64,000 bases of DNA from Paraburkholderia panacisoli. Lineage in GTDB: Bacteria; Pseudomonadota; Gammaproteobacteria; Burkholderiales; Burkholderiaceae. This document shows, one piece after another, positions 26,801 to 34,885 of the stretch. Below the pieces are notes generated by a model. The model made no database searches. It was given only the letters and a program-made list of their open reading frames with translations, and was not told the origin of the DNA. The stretch covers positions 124,001 through 188,000 of the forward strand of contig NZ_VTUZ01000007.1 in the NCBI RefSeq assembly GCF_008369935.1, in the 5' to 3' direction. The first letter of the stretch is position 1. Each line of letters opens with the position of its first letter. A program made the position numbers and the translations under genes.

Positions 26801-26879
26801 ATGCGCCCGCGATCGCCAGCAGCGCGATCACGAACAGCAGCGAGCGGCGATGCGCCTGCATCCATTGACCGAAATTCAT
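23829..26879 (-). CDS. RND efflux transporter permease (HAE type)
   Basis: A 1016-residue inner-membrane pump with the RND layout: helix 1 near residue 12, a large periplasmic loop, helices 2-7 from about residue 330, a second loop, and helices 8-12. The proton-relay motif GLVIDDAIVMIEH has two Asp residues, as in the hydrophobe-amphiphile group; heavy-metal pumps usually have a different motif here. The gene is last in an operon ordered outer-membrane factor, fusion protein, pump, with ATGA overlap to the fusion protein. Substrate unknown. The divergent two-component system is the likely controller. Confidence 0.93.
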   Translation of the reverse strand: MNFGQWMQAHRRSLLFVIALLAIAGALTAFRLPISLFPNVAFPRAVVSLDAGDRPAEQMATLVTMPVEEALRRVPNVRDVESRTSRGAAEISLNFDWGTDMAQATLQAQSAISEILATLPPGTSMQVRRMDPTVFPVLAYSLTSTRQSLSALHDLAQFQMRPLLSSVEGVARVEVTGGAQDEFEVAVDPARLAAYKLSLADVSKAIGAHNVLMANGRIEDHDKLYLVITNTTITQLDELRDVVVSANGATQIRLGDVATVRQGVVPQWMRVTADGQDAVLLNVFQQPGANSVAMAKAIRAKLADFQRQMPPGVHLSNWYDQSELVIASATSVRDAIMIGVVLAALTLFVFLRNWKITAIAVALVPVVMAATILLLDVFGMGFNIMTLGGMAAAVGLVIDDAIVMIEHIVRRMREAGARAFHGRVMAAALEFTRPLAGSSAATLIIFVPLAFLSGVTGAFFKALSVTMASALFISFLVTWLAVPILCDRWLKPKDAEEHADTRFAAFLNRRYATLVERVTAKPVLVLLGVVPLILVAAFAFTRVGSGFMPSMDEGGFVLDYHTEPGTSVTETDRLMKQIESIIRANPNVSTYSRRTGAGLGGDLNEPNKGDFFVRLKSGQREPIDTVMEEIRSQVEAQVPGVSVELAQLMEDLIGDLTAVPQPVQIKIFSDDANTLDATARKVAARIGKIQGVVDVNDGINPAGDALELHILPAAAAAEGMDPQAIAQAVSDMVEGNVATQFQSGPKTIGVRVRVDGALKLTDTQLGQLQIRAPDGHLFALNRVADQVTVTGQPEISRDNLKRMVAVTARIDGRDLGSTIADVQKALGDGTLLPTGVYYELGGLYQQQQIAFKGLLTVFGAAIALVFGLLLFLYERFRVALAVLAMPLLAAGAVFIGLWVTGIELNISAMMGMTMIIGIVTEVAIFYVSELQALVRDEEMPFDEALRSAGRNRLRPIAMTTIAAILALLPLAFALGQGSAMQQPLAIAIISGLIVQLPLVLLLLPVLLKLLMKKQPI

Positions 26880-28015
26880 CGCGGTGCGCCTCCGCCGGTT
26901 CGCACCGCCATGCCGTCCTTCAGTTCATAGTTGCCGCTGGTCACGAGCCCCTGGGCGGCATCGAGCGGACCGTCCACGCCATAGCGCTCGCCGTTCTCGA
27001 TCCGGATGCTCACGGCGACGCGGCGCGCCTTGTTCTGCGCCGTGATCTGAAAGACGTAAGCGCCTTGGTCGTCCTTCAGCACGGCCGCGCGCGGCACGAC
27101 CCAATGCGTGCCGCTGCGGGTCGCGATCTCGGCGCGCACGCGCGTGCCCGGAATGAACGCGCTCTGGCCGAGCGGCACGTTCGCGCCGACGTCCACCAAC
27201 TGGCTCTGCTGATTGACGGCCGCGCCGACCAGCACCACGCGCCCGTTGACCGGCGTGTTCGCGAGCGCGGTCGACAGGCCGCGCAGCGTGACGCTGTCGC
27301 CCGCGTGAATCGCGCCCGCGTCCGACGGTTCGACGCCGAGCATCACGTTGGCGCGCGCGTCCTTTGCATTGCCGCCGGCCAGTTGCAGGATCGCCGCGCC
27401 GGCCTGCACCTGGTCGCCCTGAGCCGCCGACAGTTGCAGCACCACGCCGTCGAGCGGCGCGGTCACGACCTTGTTGCCGCTCGCGACGCCGGTCTGATTC
27501 TGCGCGGCGAGCGCCTGCTGCGCGTCGTCGGCGGCCTTGCGGGCGGTCGCGAGTTGCGACTGCGTGGCGAGCCCCTTGTCGTACAGCGACTGCGTGCGCG
27601 CCAGTTCGCCTTGCGCGAGCGTCATCGCGCTCTTCGCCTGGGTCGCGGCGAGCACGGCGGCGGGATCGGCCTGCACCACGAAGAGCGGCGTGCCGCGCGT
27701 GACGGTCTGTCCGGACTGCACGCGCATCTGCACGATGCGCGCGACGTAGGGCAGATTGATGGTAGTGAGATTGGCGGCGGACGCGGCGACGATGCCGAAG
27801 CCGCGCACCGGTTGCGCGATCTCGGCACGCTGCACGCGTACTGTCTGGACGGATACGACGGGCTGGCTGGCGGTTTCGTCAGCAGAGCTGGCCGCGCCGG
27901 CAGCATGGGCCACGCTCACGGCATGGAGCGCCACGCACAGCAGCGCGGCGCAGGCGAGCGCGGTCGCCACGGCGGCGACGCGCGGCCGCGAGGTTGGAAG
28001 CGGGCTATTTCGCAT
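26876..28015 (-). CDS. RND efflux periplasmic adaptor (membrane fusion protein)
   Basis: A 379-residue adaptor. Residues 1-45 hold a membrane anchor or uncleaved signal (VAAVATALACAALLCVALHA). A lipoyl half-motif follows (GFGIVAASAANLTT), then an alpha-hairpin (AKSAMTLAQGELARTQSLYD onward), the second lipoyl half (APLDGVVLQLSAAQGDQV) and beta-barrel and membrane-proximal domains (GTRVRAEIATRSGTHWVVPR). It links the pump to the outer-membrane channel. It overlaps the upstream gene by 11 bases and the pump by four. The longer frame upstream is a shadow of the channel gene. Confidence 0.92.
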   Translation of the reverse strand: MRNSPLPTSRPRVAAVATALACAALLCVALHAVSVAHAAGAASSADETASQPVVSVQTVRVQRAEIAQPVRGFGIVAASAANLTTINLPYVARIVQMRVQSGQTVTRGTPLFVVQADPAAVLAATQAKSAMTLAQGELARTQSLYDKGLATQSQLATARKAADDAQQALAAQNQTGVASGNKVVTAPLDGVVLQLSAAQGDQVQAGAAILQLAGGNAKDARANVMLGVEPSDAGAIHAGDSVTLRGLSTALANTPVNGRVVLVGAAVNQQSQLVDVGANVPLGQSAFIPGTRVRAEIATRSGTHWVVPRAAVLKDDQGAYVFQITAQNKARRVAVSIRIENGERYGVDGPLDAAQGLVTSGNYELKDGMAVRTGGGAPR

Positions 28016-29480
28016 GAGTATCGATGAAGGTCTGAGCGGAAGAGAAAGCGTCGGGAATCGCGCTGCCCAGCAGCGCCTGCAAGCCGACGCGCTGCTCGGC
28101 GAGCGACTCGCGCAGCGTCGCCACGTCGACGCGTTTGGCGAGCGCGGCGCTTTGCGCGTCGGTGTACGCGCCGAGCGCGAGGTTGTGTTCGGCGTAGGCA
28201 GCGGCCGCATGCTGGGCAGCGAGGTCGACATCGGGCAGCGCGGCTTCGGTCTGCTGCAATTGCCGCGAGAGGATCGCCTGGTCCGCGCGCATCTGCGCGA
28301 CGTCCGCGTAGGCCTGGTTCAGGCGCGTCTGATATTCGTCGCGCAGCCGCTGGCGGGTGGCTTTTTCGATCGCGACATTGCCCTGGTTGCGGTTGAAGAT
28401 CGGCAGGCTCAGGTTGATCTGGAAGCCGCTGGTGTAGATGTTCGAGGTGTCGCGCGCGCGCACGAAGCCCACCGACAGGCTCGGAAACTGGCTCAGAATC
28501 GCCGCGCGATATTTCTGCTCCTGCGCTTCGTAGCCCGCCTGCAACGCGATCAGATCGGGGCGGCGTTGCGCGAGTTTGGCGAGCGCGGTGTCGAGCGTGG
28601 GGTCGGTCAGCGGTGCGAGGTCTTCGCTGCCGCTCAGTTGCAACTGGACTTCGGGCGCAAGGCCGAGCAACGCGTTCAGATCGTGATGCGTCTGCTGCGC
28701 GGCGCGCGCGGCATCGGTATATTGCTTGCGCGCGTCGCTGTACGCGGTGAGCGCGGCGGTCAGCGTGTCGTCGGTGAGGTTGCCGTCGCGGCGCGCTTCG
28801 GCCATCCGTTCGTAGCGCGTGCGCGCGAGATCGCGCTGTTGTTGCAGCAACGGCAGCGTGTCCTGCTGAAAGCGCGTCTTGATGAACAACTGCCGTGCCT
28901 GCGCGACCACCTGCCATTCCTGCCAGAGCAGGCCGAGATCGGTCTTCGCGACGGTCGCGTCGGCGTACTGTTTGTTCGCGCTGCGCAGCACGATCGCCAT
29001 CACGTCGATGCTCAGGCCATAATTGAACGCGCGCGTTGTGCCGGCGGCGCCGGGGTAATCGCTCGACAGGCTCAGTTGCGGGTCGGGCAGCAACCCCGCC
29101 GAGTAGGCCTGCGCGCGGGCGATGCCGAGATCGTCGCGGGCCAGCTTGAGGTCGGGATTATTGGCCACCGCGAGCATCGCGACTTCGTCGATGTCGAGCC
29201 CGTCGGACGGATCGAAACGATGCGCGGCCAGCTCGGGCAGCGGCATGCGCGACGCGTCGATCTGGATGCGTTCGAGCGAATCGGCGGAAGTGGACGTGTC
29301 GCGCGGCGCGAGCGGCTCGCGGTGATACCAGGTGCAGCCGCCCAGCAGCAGCGCGCCGACGGTCACGAGCGCGCGCAGCCGCAACGAGCGGCGGGCGGCC
29401 TCTGAAGCGCGCGTTGGCGCGGGCGCGCACGCTTTGCAAACCGCTGGGAAAGCTGCCGCGGCGGCATCGAAAACGGGCAA
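28005..29480 (-). CDS. TolC-family outer-membrane efflux lipoprotein
   Basis: A 491-residue channel protein. The lipobox LLGGC lies near residue 49 after a hydrophobic stretch, so an internal start nearer the signal peptide may be the true one. Two TolC repeats follow (ANNPDLKLARDDLGIARAQA and QRRPDLIALQAGYEAQEQKY) with the helical barrel segments. Order and size resemble CzcC/CusC-type operons, yet the pump is HAE-like. First gene of the minus-strand efflux operon; its promoter lies in the same region as the two tandem boxes at 29563 and 29645. Confidence 0.9.
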   Translation of the reverse strand: MPVFDAAAAAFPAVCKACAPAPTRASEAARRSLRLRALVTVGALLLGGCTWYHREPLAPRDTSTSADSLERIQIDASRMPLPELAAHRFDPSDGLDIDEVAMLAVANNPDLKLARDDLGIARAQAYSAGLLPDPQLSLSSDYPGAAGTTRAFNYGLSIDVMAIVLRSANKQYADATVAKTDLGLLWQEWQVVAQARQLFIKTRFQQDTLPLLQQQRDLARTRYERMAEARRDGNLTDDTLTAALTAYSDARKQYTDAARAAQQTHHDLNALLGLAPEVQLQLSGSEDLAPLTDPTLDTALAKLAQRRPDLIALQAGYEAQEQKYRAAILSQFPSLSVGFVRARDTSNIYTSGFQINLSLPIFNRNQGNVAIEKATRQRLRDEYQTRLNQAYADVAQMRADQAILSRQLQQTEAALPDVDLAAQHAAAAYAEHNLALGAYTDAQSAALAKRVDVATLRESLAEQRVGLQALLGSAIPDAFSSAQTFIDTHAK

Positions 29481-29562
29481 AATCCGGCTCCTGAATCAAG
29501 ATGAAGAGTTGCTGCACCACGGGCGGATGCGGCGAAAGTGGGGCGAGTTTGCGGAGGAAGCG

Positions 29563-29579
29563 CTTAAGTCACGCTTAAG
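29563..29579. promoter_or_regulatory. Tandem CTTAAG box between efflux operon and second two-component system
   Basis: Two perfect CTTAAG hexamers (29563-29568, 29574-29579) with a five-base spacer, the exact PmrA-box geometry. The hexamer is its own complement, so orientation is ambiguous. It lies 83 bases before the outer-membrane factor gene and is best placed to control the efflux operon, although I see no strong -10 at ten bases on either side. Confidence 0.6.
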
Positions 29580-29644
29580 TTTGATTTCAGCGGACGGTCG
29601 GCGTCGCTTGCGATCCCTTGAGCGTCAGGCAGCCGTCAGACCGC

Positions 29645-29689
29645 CTTAAGGAAGCCATAAGCAAGCGTTAAGCTGTCGGCCCGGACAAT
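29645..29689 (+). promoter_or_regulatory. Triple hexamer box and -10 upstream of the second response regulator
   Basis: CTTAAG, CATAAG and GTTAAG (29645, 29656 and 29667) repeat on an exact 11-base period. Eleven bases after the last is GACAAT (29684-29689), a plausible -10, and the regulator ATG follows at 29720. The arrangement predicts autoregulation by this PmrA/QseB-type regulator. Confidence 0.65.
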
Positions 29690-29719
29690 GTGCGGTCCAA
29701 ACTGGACGGAGAAGAGGGC

Positions 29720-30379
29720 ATGCGCCTGCTACTGGTCGAAGACGACGAGATGATTGCGGAAACCGTGCTGGGCGCGATGCGCCGGTCCGGCTACGCGATC
29801 GATTGGGCCGCCGATGGCCGCGCGGCCGAGCTGTCGCTCGGGAACGGCGTGTACGACCTCGTGCTGCTCGATCTCGGCTTGCCGAGGAAGGACGGCATCG
29901 AAGTGCTCAACGCGTATCGTAAGAACGGCGGCGCCGCGCCGGTCATCATCCTGACCGCTCGCGACGCCGTCGACGAACGGATTCGCGGTCTCGACGCCGG
30001 CGCCGACGACTACCTGATCAAGCCGTTCGATCTCGACGAACTGGCCGCGCGCGTGCGCGCGCTGCTGCGCCGGCGCACCGGCCAGAAGCAGCCGGTGTAC
30101 GCCCACGGGGAACTCACGCTCGACCCCGCCGCGCACGAAGTCACCAAGGACGGCGCGCCGCTGCCGCTCGTGCCGCGCGAGTTCGCGCTGCTGCAGGCGC
30201 TGATCGAAGAGCCCACGCGCGTGTTCACCAAGGCCGAGCTCGAAGAGAAGCTATACGGCTGGGGCGAGGAAGTGGGCAGCAACACGATCGAGGTCCACGT
30301 GCACAGCTTGCGGCGCAAGATCGGCGCGGAGCAGGTGGTGACCGTGCGCGGCGTGGGCTACCGTCTGAAGAGGTGCTGA
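29720..30379 (+). CDS. OmpR-family response regulator (QseB/PmrA-like), second system
   Basis: A 219-residue regulator with Asp51 (LVLLDLGLPR), EDD at 7-9, Lys in LIKPFDL, and a winged-helix domain (VPREFALLQALIEEP, NTIEVHVHSLRRKIG, GVGYRLKRC). It is closely similar to the regulator at 20268, so the two probably arose by duplication. The ATG at 29720 has a GGAGA site eight bases upstream. Its stop overlaps the kinase ATG (TGATG). It is divergent from the RND efflux operon, its most likely target. Confidence 0.93.
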   Translation: MRLLLVEDDEMIAETVLGAMRRSGYAIDWAADGRAAELSLGNGVYDLVLLDLGLPRKDGIEVLNAYRKNGGAAPVIILTARDAVDERIRGLDAGADDYLIKPFDLDELAARVRALLRRRTGQKQPVYAHGELTLDPAAHEVTKDGAPLPLVPREFALLQALIEEPTRVFTKAELEEKLYGWGEEVGSNTIEVHVHSLRRKIGAEQVVTVRGVGYRLKRC

Positions 30380-31743
30380 TGACGTCGATTCGCCGCTGGC
30401 TGCTGGGCTGGCTGATCTTCGGCATGGCGGCGGCGGCGGCCGTGGCTGCGTTCGGCATCTTCCATACGGCGCGCGAGGAAGCCAGCGAACTGTTCGACTA
30501 TGAACTGCGCACGGTCGCGTTGTCGTTGCCGTCGAACCTGACCGGCATGGGCGACGGCGAACATCGCGACCCCGACCTCGGCGGCCTTGCCGACGACCGC
30601 ATCGTCATCGACATCTGGGACCGCGCCGGCGAGCTGATCTATCACTCGATGCAGGCGCCGGTGCTGGCGCGCTTGCCGGAGGGCTTCAACACGGTCGAGC
30701 GCGGCGAGTATCACTGGCGTACGTTCGGGGTGGACCAGAAAGACCGTTATGTGCAGGTGGCGCAACCCGTCTCGGTGCGCGAGGACCTCGCGCTGAAGCT
30801 GGCGCTGCACACGCTGTGGCCGCTGGCCCTGCTGGTGCCGGTGACGATCCTGCTGGTGCTGCTGGTGGTCGCGCGCGGGCTCGGACCGATCGGCGGCCTC
30901 TCGCGCGCGCTGTCGACCCGCTCGATCGACTCGCTCGAGCCGCTGCGCCTGGACGGCAGCGTGCCGGTCGAAATCAAGCCGCTGGTGCAGGCGCTGAACG
31001 ATCTGCTGCAACGGCTGCACACGGCCTCGCAGGCGCAGCGCACGTTCATCGCCGATGCCGCGCACGAGTTGCGCTCGCCGCTCGCCGCGCTGAAGCTGCA
31101 ACTGCAGGCCGCCTCGCGCGACGGCTCGCTAAAGGGCGAGGGGCAGACGCTCGAGCGCGTCGAGGGGCGCGTGAACCGGATCATTCACCTAGTGCAGCAG
31201 TTGTTGACGCTGGCGCGCGAAGACGCGCATCCGGTCACGTCGATGGCGCCGGTGAGTCTACGGCGGATCGGCGAGCAGGCGGTGGGCGATCTGTCGCTGC
31301 TGGCGGAGATGAAGGAGATCGATCTCGGCCTCGAATGCGAAGGCGCGCGCACGCCCAACGACGCCTACATGGTGCTGGCCGAACCGCATGGGATGAGCGT
31401 TCTGTTAGGAAATCTGATCAATAATTCGATCCGGCAGACGCCGCGCGGCGGTCGCGTCGACGTGATCCTCAAGCGCGCCGGCGAGCGGGTCGGTTTCGAG
31501 GTCGTCGATAGCGGCTCGGGCATCCCGGAGGCCGAACTGGAACGCGTGTTCGACCGCTTCTATCGCGGCGAGGAAGCGCGCGGCGAGGGCAGCGGGCTCG
31601 GTCTCGCGATCGTGTCGCGGATCGCCGAGCGGCATCAGCTTGACCTTTCGCTGCGCAATAACGAGGGGCGGCCCGGCTTGTGCGTCGCGGTGTCCGGTTT
31701 GAAGGCGCTCGATGCCGAGGCGCCCGTGCCGGTTAGAACCTGA
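30379..31743 (+). CDS. Two-component sensor histidine kinase (QseC-like)
   Basis: A 454-residue kinase. Transmembrane helices lie at about residues 8-28 and 143-165, enclosing a periplasmic domain of about 115 residues without the acidic runs of the first kinase. HAMP is followed by His229 in HELRSPLAALKLQLQ and the ATPase domain (LLGNLINNSIRQTP, DSGSGIP, GSGLGLAIVSRIAE). It phosphorylates the regulator upstream, with which it is translationally coupled. The different sensor loop implies a signal unlike that of the hopanoid-linked kinase. Confidence 0.92.
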   Translation: MTSIRRWLLGWLIFGMAAAAAVAAFGIFHTAREEASELFDYELRTVALSLPSNLTGMGDGEHRDPDLGGLADDRIVIDIWDRAGELIYHSMQAPVLARLPEGFNTVERGEYHWRTFGVDQKDRYVQVAQPVSVREDLALKLALHTLWPLALLVPVTILLVLLVVARGLGPIGGLSRALSTRSIDSLEPLRLDGSVPVEIKPLVQALNDLLQRLHTASQAQRTFIADAAHELRSPLAALKLQLQAASRDGSLKGEGQTLERVEGRVNRIIHLVQQLLTLAREDAHPVTSMAPVSLRRIGEQAVGDLSLLAEMKEIDLGLECEGARTPNDAYMVLAEPHGMSVLLGNLINNSIRQTPRGGRVDVILKRAGERVGFEVVDSGSGIPEAELERVFDRFYRGEEARGEGSGLGLAIVSRIAERHQLDLSLRNNEGRPGLCVAVSGLKALDAEAPVPVRT

Positions 31744-32027
31744 CGCCGTTGCGGGCGGGTTTGCGGGGGGCAGGGCATTGCGTGCCCCCTTCGCTTCGAT
31801 GCAATGGTCGCCACGGGCTACATTCGTTGATTCAGACAGTGCGGCTGCAGGCGGGATTTGTCTGCGGATTATCAAGCGCGCAGGCGCGGCGCAGCGGGCC
31901 GCAACACCGTCTGACGGCGCCGCGCGGCGCGGCGTCATAGCGGCATGCGAATCCGGGCATGCAGCGTTGTCATGAGCGCGTTTCCACACGCTGCTACAAT
32001 CCTGTCTTTCTCCACCGATTGTGCGCT

Positions 32028-32783
32028 ATGGGTTTCGAACAACTCGCTGAACTGAAGAAGCAACTGGCCGCTGCACGCGCCGAAGCTGCGCCTGCCGCCA
32101 AGTCCGGTGCCAGACCGGCATCCAAGTCTGCTTCAAAGCCTGCATCCAAGGCTGGTTCCAGGCCGGGCGCGAAGCCTGCCCGCAACAATGGCGCGCCACG
32201 CCGCGATGCGCCGGCGGCCGCCGCGCAAGCCCGGCCGGCGGCAGATGCCCGGCCGGCGGCGGATGCCAGGCCGGTGGACCCGGTCGTCAAGTCGATCGGG
32301 CGTCTGCAGAAGCGCTTTCCGATCGCGTTCCCGAAGAACCCCGCGCCCAAGCTGCCGTTGAAGATCGGCATCTTCGAAGACCTCGTTGCGCACGGGAAGG
32401 AGCTGTCGCTGAGCGAAGCCGAACTGCGCGACGCGATCAAGACGTGGTGCCGTGGCAGCCGCTACTGGAAGTGTCTCGTCGAAGGCGCGGCGCGAGTCGA
32501 CCTGACGGGCGCCGAGGCGGGCAAGGTCACCGCGCAGGAAGCGGCGGGCGCGCAGCGCCTGCAAGCGCACCGCGCGAGCAAGAGCGCGCCGAAGGCGGCG
32601 GCAGTGGCAGCGGATGCGCCGGCGGCGGCCGAAGCGCCGGTGCCAGCAGCCGATGCAGCCGACGCCGCGGCAAGCGCGCCGGACGAATCCGCCAGCAAGC
32701 CGCAGGCCAGTTCGACGGAACCGTCCGCGAACACCGCGGCGGTTGCGGAACCGGCAGCGTCGCCGGCCACTCCGGCAGCCTGA
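32028..32783 (+). CDS. ProQ/FinO family RNA-binding protein
   Basis: A 251-residue protein with a central ProQ/FinO domain, about residues 100-180 (RLQKRFPIAFPKNPAPKLPL, then KIGIFEDLVAHGKEL, IKTWCRGSRYWKCLVEGAAR). The N-terminal arm is a Lys/Ala/Pro-rich disordered tail with repeats of PASKSA and RPAADA type. The C-terminal arm is an Ala/Pro-rich tail without clear structure. ProQ-like proteins bind structured small RNAs and mRNA 3' ends. The first 20 residues form a short helix (GFEQLAELKKQLAAARAEA). The ATG at 32028 starts the conserved reading; upstream frame is noise. Confidence 0.9.
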   Translation: MGFEQLAELKKQLAAARAEAAPAAKSGARPASKSASKPASKAGSRPGAKPARNNGAPRRDAPAAAAQARPAADARPAADARPVDPVVKSIGRLQKRFPIAFPKNPAPKLPLKIGIFEDLVAHGKELSLSEAELRDAIKTWCRGSRYWKCLVEGAARVDLTGAEAGKVTAQEAAGAQRLQAHRASKSAPKAAAVAADAPAAAEAPVPAADAADAAASAPDESASKPQASSTEPSANTAAVAEPAASPATPAA

Positions 32784-32792
32784 CGTCCCCGC

Positions 32793-32809
32793 CACCCCGC
32801 TACGGGGTG
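32793..32809. terminator. Short hairpin between convergent proQ-like and TAXI genes
   Basis: CACCCCG and CGGGGTG form a seven-base perfect stem with a three-base loop. It overlaps the last bases of the TAXI gene. Without a T tract, this is a weak terminator candidate. Confidence 0.3.
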
Positions 32810-34152
32810 CCGCTTTGCCGCTCCGCAGCCGTCAGCCGGCTGCGCACGAAGCCGACGTGTTCGCGCAGCACGTAGAACGCATCGGCATAAGCGAGCGGCA
32901 TGCGCAGCCGATTCAACGACGCCTCGATCTCATCCAGTTGCGCGAAGAGCTGCTTGCGCTCTTCGCCGGTGGAATGGGCGAGCGCGTCGCGTTCGATCGC
33001 AATCAGCGAACCGTAATATCGATAGATCCGCGAACGTATCCGCCAGCGATAAAGCGCGGGAATCAGGCGCATGGTCGGAAAGAGCAGCACGGCCACGGGC
33101 AGCAACAGCACGAGCGTGCGGTCGCCGATGCTCGCCAGCCAGAACGGCAGTGTCCGGTAGAGAAAACTCTTGCCGGTCTTGTAGTAGCGCTGCGCGTCCT
33201 CGCTGATCTGATATTCGTGAGCGACCGGATTCGGAAACTGCCCCGCGTGCTGCAGCAGACCCGGCATGCCGTGCACTTCCTGCGCCGCTTCGATCAGCAG
33301 ATCGGAGATCGCCGGATGCAGGTTGGTGCGCGCGACCAGTTCAACCGTGGGGCTGATCAGATGCACCGTTTCGGGCGGAATCCTGTGCTTCAGATCCAGC
33401 ACGCCAGGCGGCAGATCGATCCGGTCCAAGTACGGAAAGAGGCGCGTATAGGCGCTGGCTTCCTCGAAATTGATCACCGAGATGCCGGGCACCCTGAGTA
33501 GACGCAGCATCAGACCACGCGTGGCCGAGTCGCCGCTCAGAATCGCCGCGTCCACCTCGCCCGCGACCAGTTGGGTGGCGGCCTGCAGCCCGTCGCTCGG
33601 GACCAGCACCGTGTTGCCGCCCGGCTCGATGTCGTTCGCGTCCAGCAGCTTGAGCGCGAGCCGGCGCGTGCCGCTGCCTTCGCGGCCAATGGCGATCCGC
33701 TTGCCTTCCAGTTGTGAAAGCTGGGTCACGCCCGTGCCACGGTAAAACACCACCACCGGCACATAGAAAACGCTGCCGAGGGACATCAGCGACGAGGTGT
33801 CGAGTCCGTCGGCGAGACCGCCTTGAACCAGCGCGATATCGACGTGCTGCTTCGGGTCCAGCAGACGCTGCAGATTCTGCTCCGAACCGTCGGACTCCAG
33901 CACGTTCAGCCGGATGCCATTGCGCGCGAGGATTTTCTTGTACTGGTTCGCGGTGATGAGAAACGAGCTGTCGCGCGGACCGGCGCTCATCGTGATGGCT
34001 TTAGGCGGCGCCGGATCGACCATCCATATGAGCAGCATAAGCACCAGCACCACGAGCATGGCCACGATGACATATGGCAGCGTGTGATCGCGCCATTCGG
34101 CATGCGTATGGTCGCCGGGGAATTGCGGGGGACGCTGACGCCGCGCTTTCAT
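32800..34152 (-). CDS. TAXI-family TRAP-type solute receptor protein with membrane domains
   Basis: A 450-residue protein. After a basic 30-residue tail comes a transmembrane helix (LPYVIVAMLVVLVLMLLIWM), then a TAXI substrate-binding domain (TMSAGPRDSSFLITANQYKK, HVDIALVQGGLADG, GKRIAIGREGSGTRRLALKLL). A second hydrophobic helix (TLVLLLPVAVLLFPTMRLI) and a C-terminal helical domain follow. This anchored form differs from classic soluble TRAP receptors; no TRAP permease lies nearby. The membrane and C-terminal domains suggest sensing or a partner elsewhere. The ATG at 34152 was chosen over a start 11 codons upstream because it begins the basic tail. Confidence 0.85.
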   Translation of the reverse strand: MKARRQRPPQFPGDHTHAEWRDHTLPYVIVAMLVVLVLMLLIWMVDPAPPKAITMSAGPRDSSFLITANQYKKILARNGIRLNVLESDGSEQNLQRLLDPKQHVDIALVQGGLADGLDTSSLMSLGSVFYVPVVVFYRGTGVTQLSQLEGKRIAIGREGSGTRRLALKLLDANDIEPGGNTVLVPSDGLQAATQLVAGEVDAAILSGDSATRGLMLRLLRVPGISVINFEEASAYTRLFPYLDRIDLPPGVLDLKHRIPPETVHLISPTVELVARTNLHPAISDLLIEAAQEVHGMPGLLQHAGQFPNPVAHEYQISEDAQRYYKTGKSFLYRTLPFWLASIGDRTLVLLLPVAVLLFPTMRLIPALYRWRIRSRIYRYYGSLIAIERDALAHSTGEERKQLFAQLDEIEASLNRLRMPLAYADAFYVLREHVGFVRSRLTAAERQSGTP

Positions 34153-34365
34153 GGGGACTCCGTGCCGCAAGCCGGGATGCTGCATTGTCTACTGTACGCG
34201 GCGGGTTTGTCGTCGGCAGTTTGCTCTATTGACCCGGCAGGGCAAAGTGATCGCTGTGTGGCTTCGCAAGTCCATGCGCCGCATCGCCCGTACACATCTG
34301 ACTGGCATGCGTGAATGAGCGTGGCATAATCCGCCACAGCTTCTCATCGCATCGACGGGCGCATC

Positions 34366-34779
34366 TTGAGTCGTTTCCAGCGGAAGATCGGCAGTTGGCT
34401 AGGATTGTTCGCGATCCTGATGGCCACGCTCGCGCCGACGATTTCGCATACGCTCGCCGCGCGCGCGGTTCACGACGCGATGTCGGAAGAGCATTGCTCG
34501 ATGGCGTCGATGGACGGCATGTCATCAATGCCGGACGAAGCGGCGCAGACACCCGCCGCGCCCGACGATTCCACGGGCAAGCACGCGCAGATGTCCGACG
34601 GCGACGCCTGCGGCTATTGCAGCCTGCTGGCCCATCTGCCCGCCGTGCCGAGCGTCGAGGCGCTATTTCTCGTCGCCGTCTGGACCCGCGAGCACACCGT
34701 CGCGGCCCGCTTCGAGAGCGTGCGCCGCGTCGAACCGCTCACCTTCGCGCAGCCTCGCGCGCCACCCTTCGCATCCTGA
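34366..34779 (+). CDS. DUF2946 domain-containing protein
   Basis: A 137-residue exported protein with a signal helix (LGLFAILMATLAPTISHTLA) and the DUF2946 pattern: a Met/Ser/Asp-rich stretch (HCSMASMDGMSSMPDEA) and a CGYCSLLAHLP motif with paired cysteines. These proteins accompany copper-handling genes. It is read from TTG; no ATG fits. It precedes an outer-membrane protein and CopC on the same strand, so a periplasmic copper function is inferred. Confidence 0.8.
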   Translation: MSRFQRKIGSWLGLFAILMATLAPTISHTLAARAVHDAMSEEHCSMASMDGMSSMPDEAAQTPAAPDDSTGKHAQMSDGDACGYCSLLAHLPAVPSVEALFLVAVWTREHTVAARFESVRRVEPLTFAQPRAPPFAS

Positions 34780-34885
34780 TTCGAGTCACCGCGGCGCGAC
34801 GCGTTGAACCGCGTCGCGCCTGCCGCCGCGTGCGCATTCGAGCGTGCGCGCCGGCATCGTCACGACCCATCAAACAGGATGAACC

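Noticed and set aside
24711..26930. A 739-codon plus-strand frame opposite the RND pump
   Set aside because: Composition is Arg/His/Ala-rich and low complexity, typical of antisense frames in high-GC genes; the opposite strand has a full RND pump.
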